Shown in pieces: positions 1-10,862 of a stretch of DNA of 64,000 bases. The position numbers were made by a program, and so were the translations under genes. Origin of the DNA: Serripes groenlandicus (taxonomy: Eukaryota; Mollusca; Bivalvia; Cardiida; Cardiidae); assembly GCA_031761405.1 (NCBI GenBank), contig JASEVX010000003.1, positions 110,375,543 to 110,439,542 on the forward strand, given 5' to 3'. Every line of letters begins with the position of its first letter. Within the stretch, counting starts at the first letter, position 1. The notes under the pieces are model-generated. The model was not told where the DNA came from, did no database searches, and saw only the letters and a list, made by a program, of their open reading frames with translations.

Positions 1-66
1 ACAGTGTTTTAAAAAGTTGTCTGCTACAGATGCGTCAGAAAGCATCTGTAATTGTGAATGGGGTTA
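1..66 (-). repeat. TTAA-type MITE, end fragment
   Basis: This matches the last 66 bases of the complete MITE copies near 50 kb: an AAGTCGTCTGCTGCAGAGGCGTCAG-like block followed by the degenerate terminus GGGGTTA. The window edge cuts it, so its length is unknown. The terminal TTAA is mutated. Confidence 0.6.
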
Positions 67-922
67 TAGCCGTATTAATACAGGATAGACTCAAGGACTC
101 ACACAATAAATCATATATAAGATATCCATGCTTATTCTGAAATATTAGTTATTGTATCTCTAGACATTTAGAACTCGCCTCTAGACCAACGATAACGGCT
201 TTATAGTTTACTCTTCGTGCGAAAACAAGATGGTTCTATAAAAACGGGACTCTTCTAAACTTATCTTAGATTAAAACATTTCAATCTTTTAACATATTTA
301 CAATACATCGTTTTTATATCGGGACGATATTGCAAACTTATCTTGCCCCACGATTATAAAACTGTTCTCTCTGATAAGACATTGTTCTCAAACATCTGAT
401 TGGTCTGAAATGAAATTAGTCTACAATATGAAAAGATACAAATATGCCTCTAAAGTCAAAAGTTCATTTGTGATAAACCGAGAGAAGATAAAACATTTAA
501 TAACAAATGAGTAATCTGACGAATATCAATTTATTTGTCTACGAAAGACGATATATGTTTTCATGTAATCCCCTTGAATATAAGTTTGCTGCACTATATC
601 GACTACCTACCAATCATATCAATATAACTCTTACAAACCAGACAGAAGTTGCAATCTAATATGTTGAATCCGTACAGTACAACCTTGTATTAATTTTTTC
701 CCTGTCAAATTTCACAAAGTCCAATGTTAAAATTGAACGACTCCATTTTTCATCAAACAGGAAAGCGAAAGGGTCAACGACATTGTCCTAATTCAATAGG
801 GCCTTGTTCGGCTTTGCACGAAAATCGAGTTAACGAATGTAACCGAAGACTTCCGATCATGTATAAAACTATATATAGATGCTCATTGTCTTTGTAATTG
901 GTTAGCAAACGATCTTTGGATG
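67..922. other. no recognisable feature
   Basis: AT-rich single-copy-looking sequence. I see no reading frame over 60 codons, no tandem structure and no match to the other repeats in this window. Confidence 0.5.
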
Positions 923-1155
923 TATCAATCTGGTGTGAGATAATCTGAACTAGTCTCTAGAAGTGCTATGGTACCTTTGGTTCATTATCCCTGTTGTACA
1001 TATCTTTCTGATGTGAGATAATCTGAACTAGTCTCTAGAAGTGCTATGATACCTGGGGTTCATTATCACTGCTGTAACTATCAATCTGGTGTGAGATAAT
1101 CTGAACTAGTCTTTAGAAGTTCTATGATTCTTGGGGTTCATTATCACTGCTGTAA
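923..1155. repeat. tandem repeat, 3 x 78 bp
   Basis: Three consecutive units start at 923, 1001 and 1079. Each runs from a TATCAATCTGGTGTGAGATA-like start to TTCATTATCACTGCTGTA. Units 2 and 3 share GGGGTTCATTATCACTGCTG while unit 1 differs there, so the last duplication probably involved the 3' pair. No coding potential is visible. Confidence 0.9.
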
Positions 1156-1228
1156 ATACATAGGGTGTTCAAATTCGCATTTCGCAGTTGTCGTAAGATG
1201 GTTGTTTTGACAGTTATCAGAACAATGA

Positions 1229-1485
1229 GAGCCGTTCCACGAGAAAACCAACATTATGGTCTCTGCGTAAAGTATCGACTCGGATCAGCCTAAGCATGCC
1301 GCGCAGGCTAACCCGGACATACACTTATCGCCTCATGTGAAATTTCCGTTTCAGGAATCATTACTCTATACCTCTATCCCCGTAAGACGGAATGTGTCGG
1401 CGATTAAATAGCGTGGACTGCGCAGGCTGATCTGGGTCGATACATTACGCATATACCATAATGATGTTTTTTCTAGTGGAACGCC
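1229..1485 (+). mobile_element. GAGCC inverted-repeat MITE, complete copy
   Basis: It starts GAGCCGTTCCACGAGAAAAC and ends with a diverged inverse (TTTTTTCTAGTGGAACGCC). Inside each end is the paired block CTGCGTAAAGTATCGACTC / GGGTCGATACATTACGCA. The centre has GC-rich palindromic pieces (CAGCC..GCGCAGGCT). There is no reading frame, so it must be non-autonomous. The right terminus is more decayed than the left. Confidence 0.85.
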
Positions 1486-2440
1486 TAGCGTCTGTATTCA
1501 ACTAAACAAAAACTGTGAAGATGACAACTGAACAACTGACATTATGTTACGCAAATCTGAATACATCCTCCATTAATTGATTGCGGTTTTAAGGCGTTTC
1601 AACATGTTTTAAGATATATCACGGTCAATTATCAATTATAGTACTGTTGTGTTTCCTGGATCTTTCGGACCATTTTGTCTGAGGCAGCCACACAGGGGAA
1701 GGTCAAGATATGGCTGCTCGAGACGGATGACTACGTTAGGCAAGTCAATTATATAAGGTAGTGTTATTTGGAAAAACCCTTTACTGGCTGCTTAATACAA
1801 GTTGTCTATTAACGGAGGTGACCGCTAACACAAGTTTGACTGTATTGTACATACATTGTACATACATTGTACCTGGACAAACATACATTTTTGTTAATTA
1901 GCTGGCCTACACTGTTCATAACTGTGTTTGTAATATTTCAACAATGTTTGCCGAACAGAGATTCGAAATCACGGTCTCTGAAGGAACTGATCCCAATAGG
2001 TAGCTCTAGACAAATATTTGGTTCAATTTGCGGTGAATCTTAATTTTTGGCATAACATAATTTAAAAGGAAAATCTTGTAAATGAACAAAAAATCCGAAT
2101 TAAGGGACACGTTGCATTGAGCCGTCATGTAGGAGTATAAGCCGTCGGACACTGTATAATCGGATCAACTTATCTTTGGACACACTCCGATGAAAGGTTT
2201 CAATACTCGACAGAAATCCTTTGGACTATAAGAGAAAACTCGTGTACATATTCGGGATCCATAGAAGACTGTGGGAATGTGTGGGTAGACTAATGTCCGA
2301 ATGTCAAATTTTCTGCGTCAAATCTCAAATATAATATACCAACAGAAGAATCCCAATGAGAGTTCTTGTCACGAGAGAGTCGTTTATCAAAGTTTGAACA
2401 CAGAGTTATCTACACCGCGATACTGCTTCCGAGATCCAGA
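1486..2440. other. no recognisable feature
   Basis: AT-rich sequence. The only regularity is a short GTACATACATT triplication near 1848-1872. No supported gene. Confidence 0.5.
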
Positions 2441-2640
2441 TAAGGAGGTGTATACATCTCTTTTCCCCACAATTTCTCTCTTATAATCCAACAAACTTTA
2501 TGATGTGGGTACTCACAAGAGTCGTCTCATTGAGATGATTCTTTTGAGTACCCACATCATAGGGTTAGAGGGTAAAATAAAGATTTTAGAACGTAAAAAA
2601 CTCCCCTTATCTACAACGCGATACGGCGTGTTAATCCATT
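2441..2640. repeat. palindromic element with long central hairpin (copy 1)
   Basis: An imperfect inverted repeat centred near 2532. TATGATGTGGGTACTCA at 2500-2516 pairs with TGAGTACCCACATCATA at about 2546-2562. Weaker pairing continues outward (GTTATCTACACCGCGATAC against CTTATCTACAACGCGATAC, which is direct rather than inverted). The core and the flank with AAGAGAGA..GGGAAAAGA recur at 27.5 kb in the other orientation, so this is a dispersed element rather than a chance hairpin. Confidence 0.65.
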
Positions 2641-4340
2641 GAGATATGTCCAGTCTGGGAAGCTCTTTATATCATCCTTCCTGTCAAATTTACATGATTA
2701 ACTTCTAAATCGTACCTCGTCCTATATACAAACGAATCTTGATACCACATAAAGAGGAATGTCTTCCTCCTGTTCCCACAATGTCTATAACCTTGTTGCA
2801 AATTAGTTTTCTCACTTACGCGATCCTTTTCATCTTAAAATGATGATTAGAAGTATTCGGTTATGCTGAGACGTTGTGCAACATATTACTCCTTTTCCAA
2901 ACATGTTTTCAACCATCCTGCTTTAAATGATCAAATGAACAATATGCGTGTAGTAAAGAATGGCCGGAATCAATAATCCGAGCATATTTGTGTTACATGT
3001 TGTCATGGAACTCTACTACAGAGGTCAAATTGCGCCAAATACATCCGTTGTCATGCTGATCTACACCCAAATAGTCCCTAAAAAACCCTCATTGTTTGCT
3101 TACCATCATATTGAATATGAGATTGAGTTTAAATTTATTGTAAATGTGTATTGGATGCACTGGAAATGTAGTATTTAGTATGTTGACCTTGTTTGAAGTT
3201 TTGGTCCAAAATGACGGTAACTATTTTTGCCTGGTCAATTCTGTCTTGCATAATGCATGATCCCCTGTTTTCTTTGGATTGCTTTAAAGCTTAGAGGTAA
3301 CTCTTTTCAATGATATATGGTATTCTACATGAGAAACGCTTAGAAATTGTGACAATTGAGGGTTGAAACTGGTCGATTTACATGGATGAAAGAAGTTATT
3401 TATTTGGTGTATTTTAACCTACAGACCTTAAGTTGCAAAATATGGCTTCGGGTCCTTTAGGCATAGATATACACCGAAGTGATTATTATACTCTTTGTCT
3501 TGCTTTGCTGATTTAAACTTGATTACAGATTTTTGTGCATCGGTATTGGAAGAAATATTTTTGCTGATATGACCGTTCATCGGATAATATAATCGGGGCC
3601 TGGCACGCTATAAACAAGACAAACAGGTTTATTCTATATATATATATATATAGACAAGGGGTGCAACTTCCTCGTCAGCCGGATTTGTCCTATGTTTGCA
3701 TTTTGGTCCGATAAAAAATGAAAAACAACGATAGAAAAAACCGCTATGTGCTAACATTTAGCCAACCATCTACCCTAAACACTGGTCACAATGATTTTAT
3801 CCACAAGCGATCGGTTTACGAAGACCAGACTTACATTCAATATAATAATGGTAACATTGGGAAGGTCAGGTCTGACACGAGTCTGCAACCTCAGTTTTTC
3901 AAGAAATGTTAAGGAGAGCTGTGATTTCCCGAGAATTTCCTTTATGCGGGCATCCAATGAAATGACCTTTTACAATAAGGATCAAAGTATACAATAATAT
4001 CTTTTTTAGAATTTTTCTAACGTACACGCATTTAAGGTTATCATGAAATATAAAATAAATACGCTGCTGAAGTAAAAAAATCACTCAGGAGTTTCATATT
4101 AATGTGTTTATTTTTAGATGTCAGAAGAAATTCATGCTGCTAGTGCATCAACCATATGGTCATCGTTGTATTGATATCAAACAATTAATATAAAATGATA
4201 TAGTAAGTATATTATGAAAACTTAATAAATAAATATATGGCCAATACAGAACGCGTTTCTAAAATGGTACCGTAAATGGATATAATTCCGAATGATGTGC
4301 TTTTTTAAACTCATAAAAATAACCAATCTTGGTTTCTAAG
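2641..4340. other. no gene seen; short TA run
   Basis: AT-rich. Small frames of 60-72 codons overlap on both strands and resemble no family I know. A (TA)n run of 18 bases lies at 3635-3652. Confidence 0.5.
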
Positions 4341-4351
4341 ATTACCTACAC

Positions 4352-4475
4352 TTTTCTCAATATGTATGTATCACATGTCATTTATTTAAAACATACACTA
4401 TGTATAACTCTACAAACTTCTAGCATGTATACGTTGCACAACATGTTAAATGTGATGCAAAATACCCCAACTTGA
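4352..4475. repeat. dispersed repeat, possible retroposon 3' end (copy 1)
   Basis: It aligns by eye with 44741-44880: both have CACTTTTCT..TCACATGTCAT, then GTATACGTTGCACAACATGT / GTATATGTTGCAACAACATG, then an A-rich stretch and an AACTTGAA motif. The other copy ends in tandem TTGAAC units, typical of LINE or SINE 3' ends, so I read this as a decayed retroposon tail. Confidence 0.4.
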
Positions 4476-4935
4476 AATGGGTTATTATAGGATACCTCTT
4501 TATTCCTGCCTCCTCGTAAAAATGCCATTGAATACGGTTTTGACTGCAGAGTAAATAATTCTAGCCATATCCATGAACGGCATATTCACGGCTAGTCTCA
4601 CTTCTATCCATCAAACTATATTACGTTTTCTCCATGGGTGTGCTCATTTATTGTTCTTTTATTGCGATATAACCCACTCTCCGACAAATGGTGGAATGAG
4701 CCGTGGTTCAAAACAAAACAGCCATTGTGTATAAACGATCGGTTTAAATCCATGCCAATCGACCAGAGCATGCCAACTAATCTATATTTAGTTTCTATAT
4801 TGTATAACATTTGATATCCCTTAGGAAGAAATATCGCTGTTAATGATAACGACACAATGTACTGGGACCCATCAATGACTTTGAGGCATCGACGTGTTCT
4901 AGTAAATCCCTCGTCTTAAACTAAATGAGCCCACA

Positions 4936-5027
4936 AGTGCCAGTCTCGTTGAAAATCTAAAAATAGCGTTTGACTATATATTGTCAATATAATAGTCAAA
5001 TGCTATTTTTAGACTTTAAAACGAGAC
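4936..5027. repeat. long hairpin fused to a GAGCC MITE
   Basis: A palindrome of about 92 bases. The left arm (CAGTCTCGTT..TCTAAAAATAGCGTTTGACTATA) pairs with the right arm (TATAATAGTCAAATGCTATTTTTAGACTTT..AACGAGACT) around TTGTCAA. The stem is over 35 bp with few mismatches and a tiny loop. It sits where the first 40 or so bases of the adjacent GAGCC element should be. Confidence 0.8.
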
Positions 5028-5250
5028 TTGCGTATCGACCGGATTAGCCTTAGCATGCCGTGCAGGCTAACCCAGACAGACACTTTTCGCCTCCTGTGGA
5101 TTTTGTGTTTCAGGAATCATAATTCTATACCTCTATTCCCCCTGAAACGAAATGTGTCGGCCCAGATTAGCCTGCGCGGAATGCGCAAGCTATTCTGGGT
5201 CGATACATTACGCAGAGTACATAATGTTGGTTTTCTCGATGAACGGCTAA
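5028..5250 (+). mobile_element. GAGCC MITE, left end replaced
   Basis: It begins inside the left arm at TGCGTATCGACCGGATTAGC and runs to the right terminus TTGGTTTTCTCGATGAACGGC. The terminal GAGCC..AACAT segment of the left arm is missing and the hairpin just upstream takes its place. The 83-codon frame across it is a by-product. Confidence 0.8.
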
Positions 5251-6020
5251 AATGTATTTATGTATATTCAGCTTCGTAATGAATTGATACTTTAAATGGG
5301 CTGAACTCAAGATGCAGATAAACAATCTGATATGTTGAAGCTTCTGATAATATTGCTTATAGTTACAGCAAAGTAAGTAATAATTAGGTCAAACTATCTT
5401 GGCAGTAAATGTTGAAAAAGTCAATGAAAATGTATAAAATGTGGCTTACTCGATATGTTTACCCAGTGAAAATGAAGCATAAATTGTGTATTGTACTGGA
5501 ATGTGAAAAATTCTAGCACTAATTTTATTTCAGAATTATGATTCTAATATTTGAAGAGAACTTTTGAACAGTTTAAAACCTCGACTCTATACAAGTACTA
5601 TCTATACTCTGGAGGTCAGCACCTTTAATGTTTCTTATGAAAAGCATCCACGTTTCTTGTATTGACGTGTTGGTGAACGAGATAAACATCTTTTGGAATG
5701 CATTAAAGCTATTCAATACGGATAAAGCAGAAATTTAAATGAGACTTGAGTTCGCCTCACTTCAATTTCCTTTCAATAGTGCTGAAAAAAGGATGATTGA
5801 ATACAACCTGTCGATTGTATTGATTTTGTAATCGTATGAAACAGATAATGGTCGAAAACTGAATAAAACAGAGTTCTTTTACCTTTTATGTCACCAACAT
5901 GTAAAATGTTTCGAGTACATAACTTCATACGCGGTATTGTTAATAATCTATACATACGCATATATTTAATTCGATATTATTTACATTATCGAAATTTGAA
6001 CATGAACAGTAGGGCTTAAG
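5251..6020. other. no recognisable feature
   Basis: AT-rich. The largest frame is about 62 codons (minus strand, 5773-5961) with no recognisable motif. Confidence 0.5.
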
Positions 6021-6522
6021 GGCCTGTCACACATAGCCCAATGGGCTTGCCGGAGCACAAATTTAGCGGTTTTCGGGGATCGGTACTAGTTCGGCAGCGC
6101 AACGGTATCACATCGCTTAGAACGGTAGTACATCGTCAGGACATCGTCAGAACATCGGCGAGAACATTAGCAACGGCAGGCGACGGTATACATTTTTGAA
6201 CATGCTCAACACATTCTACCGTTGCGGTGCCGGAGCGAGCAACGGAACTACAACGGCAGTACTCCGGTATGGCTCCGTTAATGTCGGTAGAGCACCGGTA
6301 GCGCCCCGTAATAGATCGGCGGCTCTCCGGTGGCATCAATGTATACTGTAATTGTAAATATGTGAAACCTTAGTCCTGCCAATGTACTAACGATGTACTA
6401 CCGTTCTTAGCGATGAGATACAGCATTATATCGGTAATTGATACAGCCAATTTTCTCGCCGTTGTTAATAGTATGCTCCGGTTTAGTCCCGGCGAGGTAC
6501 ATCGGTAGTGTGTGACAGAGCC
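6021..6522. mobile_element. GC-rich 0.5 kb element with TGTCACAC inverted ends
   Basis: Left end GGCCTGTCACACATAG and right end GTGTGTGACAGAGCC are imperfect inverted repeats of about 14 bp. The interior is much richer in G and C than its surroundings. It is full of short CGG-containing near-repeats such as AACGGTAGTACATCG and CATCGTCAGAACATCGG. There is no long frame. I infer a non-autonomous DNA transposon. No clear target duplication was found. Confidence 0.6.
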
Positions 6523-6697
6523 ACTACAAGTGCTATGCCTCGAAACAAAGGGTTGCGATACAAGCTATATGGTAAAGGTTAAAGTGCAAACCCTCACATT
6601 TATCTTGGATACTGGTAACTTGGCGGTCAGACTTGTAAATGTCAATTAACACTTTCCAACATACAGATGCTTTCTGACGAAACTGCTAAATGAGAAA

Positions 6698-6838
6698 TTC
6701 CTTAAAATCAGCATTTTTTACTTTTGCCACATCTCTGCTTGATTAATATTCTTGCATTGAGAGAGTGTTTTCAATGTGTTACCTATACAATTTCAAAGTC
6801 GTCTGCTGCAGATTTTATGGTAAGTGGGAAAGGTTTAA
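6698..6838 (+). repeat. TTAA-type MITE, degenerate copy
   Basis: Matches the MITE right half: CTTTTGCCACA..., then TTTCAAAGTCGTCTGCTGCAG, ending GTGGGAAAGGTTTAA. Internal parts are diverged or missing. Confidence 0.5.
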
Positions 6839-6999
6839 AGCAGAGTTAAGACACAGGCGGTGATCTAACAAGAACACTAAATGAGCCACGCTTTCCCGAA
6901 ATCGACAATCGGATCATCTGAATGTATTGACAATTACGAGCAAGTTGCATATTCTTTTTTTACATTGATTGCGAAACAAGCTTTCAGCTGATATTAATC

Positions 7000-7085
7000 A
7001 CGATTGATGTCTGCTGCCTGGACGTGGACTTGGTGCGAGAAGCCGACGCTCTACCACTGTACCACTTTCCTCCAGTCGTTTCTTG
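7000..7085 (-). repeat. tRNA-like SINE head fragment
   Basis: Read on the minus strand it contains GGTACAGTGGTAGAGCGTCG, a good match to a tRNA A-box region (TGGTxxAGTGGTAGAGC). The B box and body are not recognisable, so this is a remnant of the tRNA-headed SINE family found elsewhere in the window, not a tRNA gene. Confidence 0.5.
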
Positions 7086-7198
7086 TAATACCGACTTAGG
7101 CTACAATTGTATATAGATCATCTTGATCTTAGCTTTCCGCAATGACCCGAAGGTTGTTTTTTCACGTTGTGAAGTTGCCTATTCAATCTTAATTGTAA

Positions 7199-7338
7199 AG
7201 AGTAATGATTCCTGAAACAGAAAATCCACAGGAGGTGAAACGTGTCTGTCCGGGTTAGCCTGCGCGGCATGCTTAGGCTTATCTAGGTCGATACGTTACG
7301 CAGAGTCCACAATGTATGTCTTCTTGTGGAACGGCTCA
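7199..7338 (+). mobile_element. GAGCC MITE, right half
   Basis: It starts at AGTAATGATTCCTGAAACAG, the internal part of the family, and ends GTCTTCTTGTGGAACGGCTCA. The left half is absent. The 3' flank is TATATT, compatible with the TA-rich targets of other copies. Confidence 0.8.
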
Positions 7339-10300
7339 TATATTAAATGATGTTGAGTTAAGTTTAGCCGACAATTTGCAGAACGTTCACCATCTGCTTT
7401 TAAAGTCCTACTGAAATGCTATCCGTGAGAATGCGAGTTAAATCATATATTCTTGGGAACGTTCTATTTTAGAACCAATTATTTTCTTTAACTGGTTGTT
7501 AGTATAAAAAACCTCTCCAATTATAGGTGTCTACACGTTCAAAACCGCTGTTACTGTCAATGGATAATGACTGTGGAAATTGCTTGTTTTCATGCTAACC
7601 AGTCGTCAGTCGGAAGTTTATCTACAAATGAGTCTTGGCACAGCAAAGACAAGCTTCCAGACGAATAAACATTGTTTGGATTCTGATTGGCCCATACTTT
7701 TCTACAACATGATCATTAATAATAGACGGTAGGTCAATGCAATATTGACTCGAAAGGGAATGTTTCCGATTCTGGTTGGGTTGTGGTATGGTCGAAAATG
7801 TCCGAGAGCCTTTTTTCCTTGCATTCAGGCGCAACTTATTTATGGCCGTATTCATTGCGCACAGATAATTAAATAAATGTACAATGGTATCTTAGACATA
7901 AATAATGTGGACTTCAAATGAATGCTGATAGTCATCAAAACTGTTTATACAATTATTAAAAGGCACGGCAACTCTGTACAACCACTGGACATACTCCAAT
8001 TTTACATCTCTGTATGATTCATTGAAAAACATGTAAATACTTTATTTAACCTTCCTAGAACCCTATACAGGGAGGTGCCAAATGGGCTTTATCTCACACT
8101 ATTTCTACTAATGCTCAATTGAACAACAGTTTCTGAGTATGCAAACAATACCCTTTGTCGAATATCTCCTAAGAGTAAGTCATTCATAAGATACCATGTT
8201 CAATAATTGCAATGCGATGTCAATTCGCCCAACGTGTTAGAATGTACAAATATACTTTGCTTGTATGAGTGCATTTTGTGATATTGGCAAAATAAATGCA
8301 AACAATATGTAATGAATACCGCATGTTAATCTACTGCGTCACAACTGGCGCAAGGTGTTTTGTTGCATTTACGGGTCGGCGTCGCAAAGAGGTGTTTGTT
8401 TAGAATGGCAGAGATGGCAGAGATGGCATCAGTATACTCTTCACGGCCGGCTCAGGATAACTCGAACATCCTTTTAATCGATCATATTGTTTAACTCGAA
8501 CAATTTATCGAAACAGATATGTCTTTTGTAAACCGTGTAGCCGAACTTGCGATAGCTCATACGAGTATACAAACATTTTCCATTTGTTCTTGACACGGTG
8601 TCCACAGGGTGTCCTAATAGCCTTGTTATTTTGGTATTACTTAATGCCTTACAACAGAATACTATAATCTTATTGGCACAGTTTTAAGTAATATATGCCG
8701 TATAAGGATACAATTACTGACCTTGTCCGAATGACTTGATTTAACACTATTAAAGTAAGCTTTGTTCTCGGAGTTTGCGTTCAAGTGCTTGATTGTTCAG
8801 AAGCAAATTCTGAATTAAGATTGACTTTTCAGGAGTTTAATTTGGAGCATAAAGCTCATTTATGAACTAAAAAAAGTTTTCATAATTTTACAGTATTAAG
8901 GCCCTTATTATGAACTGGTATGACAAACAATTGTAATGTGTCTAGACGACGCTCATTGTATCAATATACATTTTGTTTATTGATGTATTTTGATTTTGTT
9001 CAATTATTAATGCAGTTGCAAATTAAACTCGAGTTGTGTTCTTTATTTTCAACTTTTTTAGTCTTATAGTGTATCGATTTGGAAAAATTTGACAACGATT
9101 AAAGATTCGGTGCACTTAAGTTTAACATTTACTATTCTTCTTCTAAATATATATTTTTCAAAGTGTATTCTGTATTACATTTAAAATGAAATTTAAATAG
9201 TCATACTTTGTGCCTTTTTTCAAGAAATGTGAAACGTTTGTAAAACCGGGACCCTTCATTTTCCTTCCGTCTATTGGTTACCATGACAACATTTCACAGA
9301 AAAGGCACATTTTACAAACTCATAAGTAAAAATGATATGAGAGACATGTGTTATTTTAATGACGTATCAAAGCTACAATGGATACAGTTAGAACAGGTTT
9401 TCCCGAACACCCTTTACACATTGATTTGGTTGTGGGTTTACTGCGTACATGTAGAAGGAATTTATCACGCTGGTCAACTTAAATCGACTGTGGGGGACAA
9501 TATCACTGAGACGCTGTTCTTTTCGAAGACAAATGTAAATACCCAGAGGGTGTAAAATCCTCACATATAAATTTACATTATTGTAGACGTTCTCCCTTAA
9601 ACCCTCAGCGTAAAAAGTGCGTAAATGCCGAGTCAGGTGATGGAGGCCCTTGTTGAATTTGTGTACATTAATGACTGATTCGAGCATGGGCATCCGAACA
9701 TTATCAATATACTCACCACTGTAAAATTACATTATTAAGAGCTGTATATTAATTTAGAAGTTACGAATTCATTAGAAATTAAGATGGAGATGCAACGATA
9801 CTTCGTATTGTCTGAAGCGGAGTTATAGCTATGTGTTTCGTAATTTGAACCCGTCTGAGAAAGTTTGCATTTCCTTGCAGTGTAGGTTCATATCTAAGTT
9901 AAACTACTTTAAAGACCGGGAATTAGTAACGAGGCAAAGCTTTCGCCTTGAAGGTACGAATTTCATTATCCATGAACATTATCCACCTGAGTTTGTGACT
10001 AGAAATTCTTTTCTTTCTTTTTTATAATGAAAATAACATACTACTCATGTTTTAAAATTCTATTATGATGAGCACCCTTGTGTAAATGATGCATACCACT
10101 ATGCGAAACGCAAGCAAAATGCCTCTAGGGAATCTAATGACACATTTAAAAGTGTCAAGGACGAAATATCTTGTACGAAAGACTCGATTTGTGAACCATT
10201 CTTCTTCGCAGAATTGTCGTTCTTTACACTCTCTTTATAGGTAGAGAGTGTTCATTCAAAGTCATATTTCTATTAAAACCAGTTTCATCTCAGTTTGTTC

Positions 10301-10434
10301 TTTTCTTCATTTGTTTCGAACCAAATAAACATTAAATCACCTTCAAATAACTATTTGCAAGTGAGTGAAAAGAACGGCTCTCTGCAAAGGAGATTGATCT
10401 ACGCGGTCGGTATTCGCTATTCACGTGATCAACA
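7339..10434. other. no gene recognised over 3.1 kb
   Basis: AT-rich. The best frames are a 93-codon plus frame (9274-9555) and an opposing 101-codon minus frame (9388-9693). They overlap each other and match nothing I recognise. A short ATGGCAGAG triplication lies near 8405-8425. No tandem or inverted structure of note. Confidence 0.5.
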
Positions 10435-10862
10435 GTTTTAGCTTAAAAACAGTTCATATTTTAGATATACAAAGGATAAACATTATTAAATGAATTCTTC
10501 ACAAATCAAGACATCTCTTTGAACATGAAAATAACATTTAGTGAGTTAAAATTATTTACAGGAGAATTCGACGTGATGACACATTACAGTCTGCTGCAAG
10601 TCTTAAAGGGACTCATTTGTCTCCGTAAATAAGAAAAAAAAAACAAAAAACTGCGAGTCAAAATAAAGAAAATAAACACTTAAAACATCGGAATATTTAT
10701 TTCATTTTAGATGTGTCATAACTTTGTGTTTTGAAATAAACGCAATTGTAATATGCTCAAGACATTTTAATTTGCTTTTTTCTAATAATAACTCGTCCTC
10801 CCATGTCATTTAGGAAAAACTTTAAAAAATATAAGTCGCCGGCTCCTGCTCGGCGACTAATA
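10435..10862 (+). repeat. dispersed 0.4 kb element with terminal hairpin (copy 1)
   Basis: It aligns along its length with 51597-52050. Shared blocks include AACATTATTAAATGAATTCT, CAAATCAAGACATCTCTTTG and CGGAATATTTATTTCATTTT. It ends in a GC hairpin (GTCGCCG..CGGCGAC) followed by TAATAAC. Here an early stop breaks the frame that stays open in the second copy. It abuts the LINE remnant. Confidence 0.75.
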
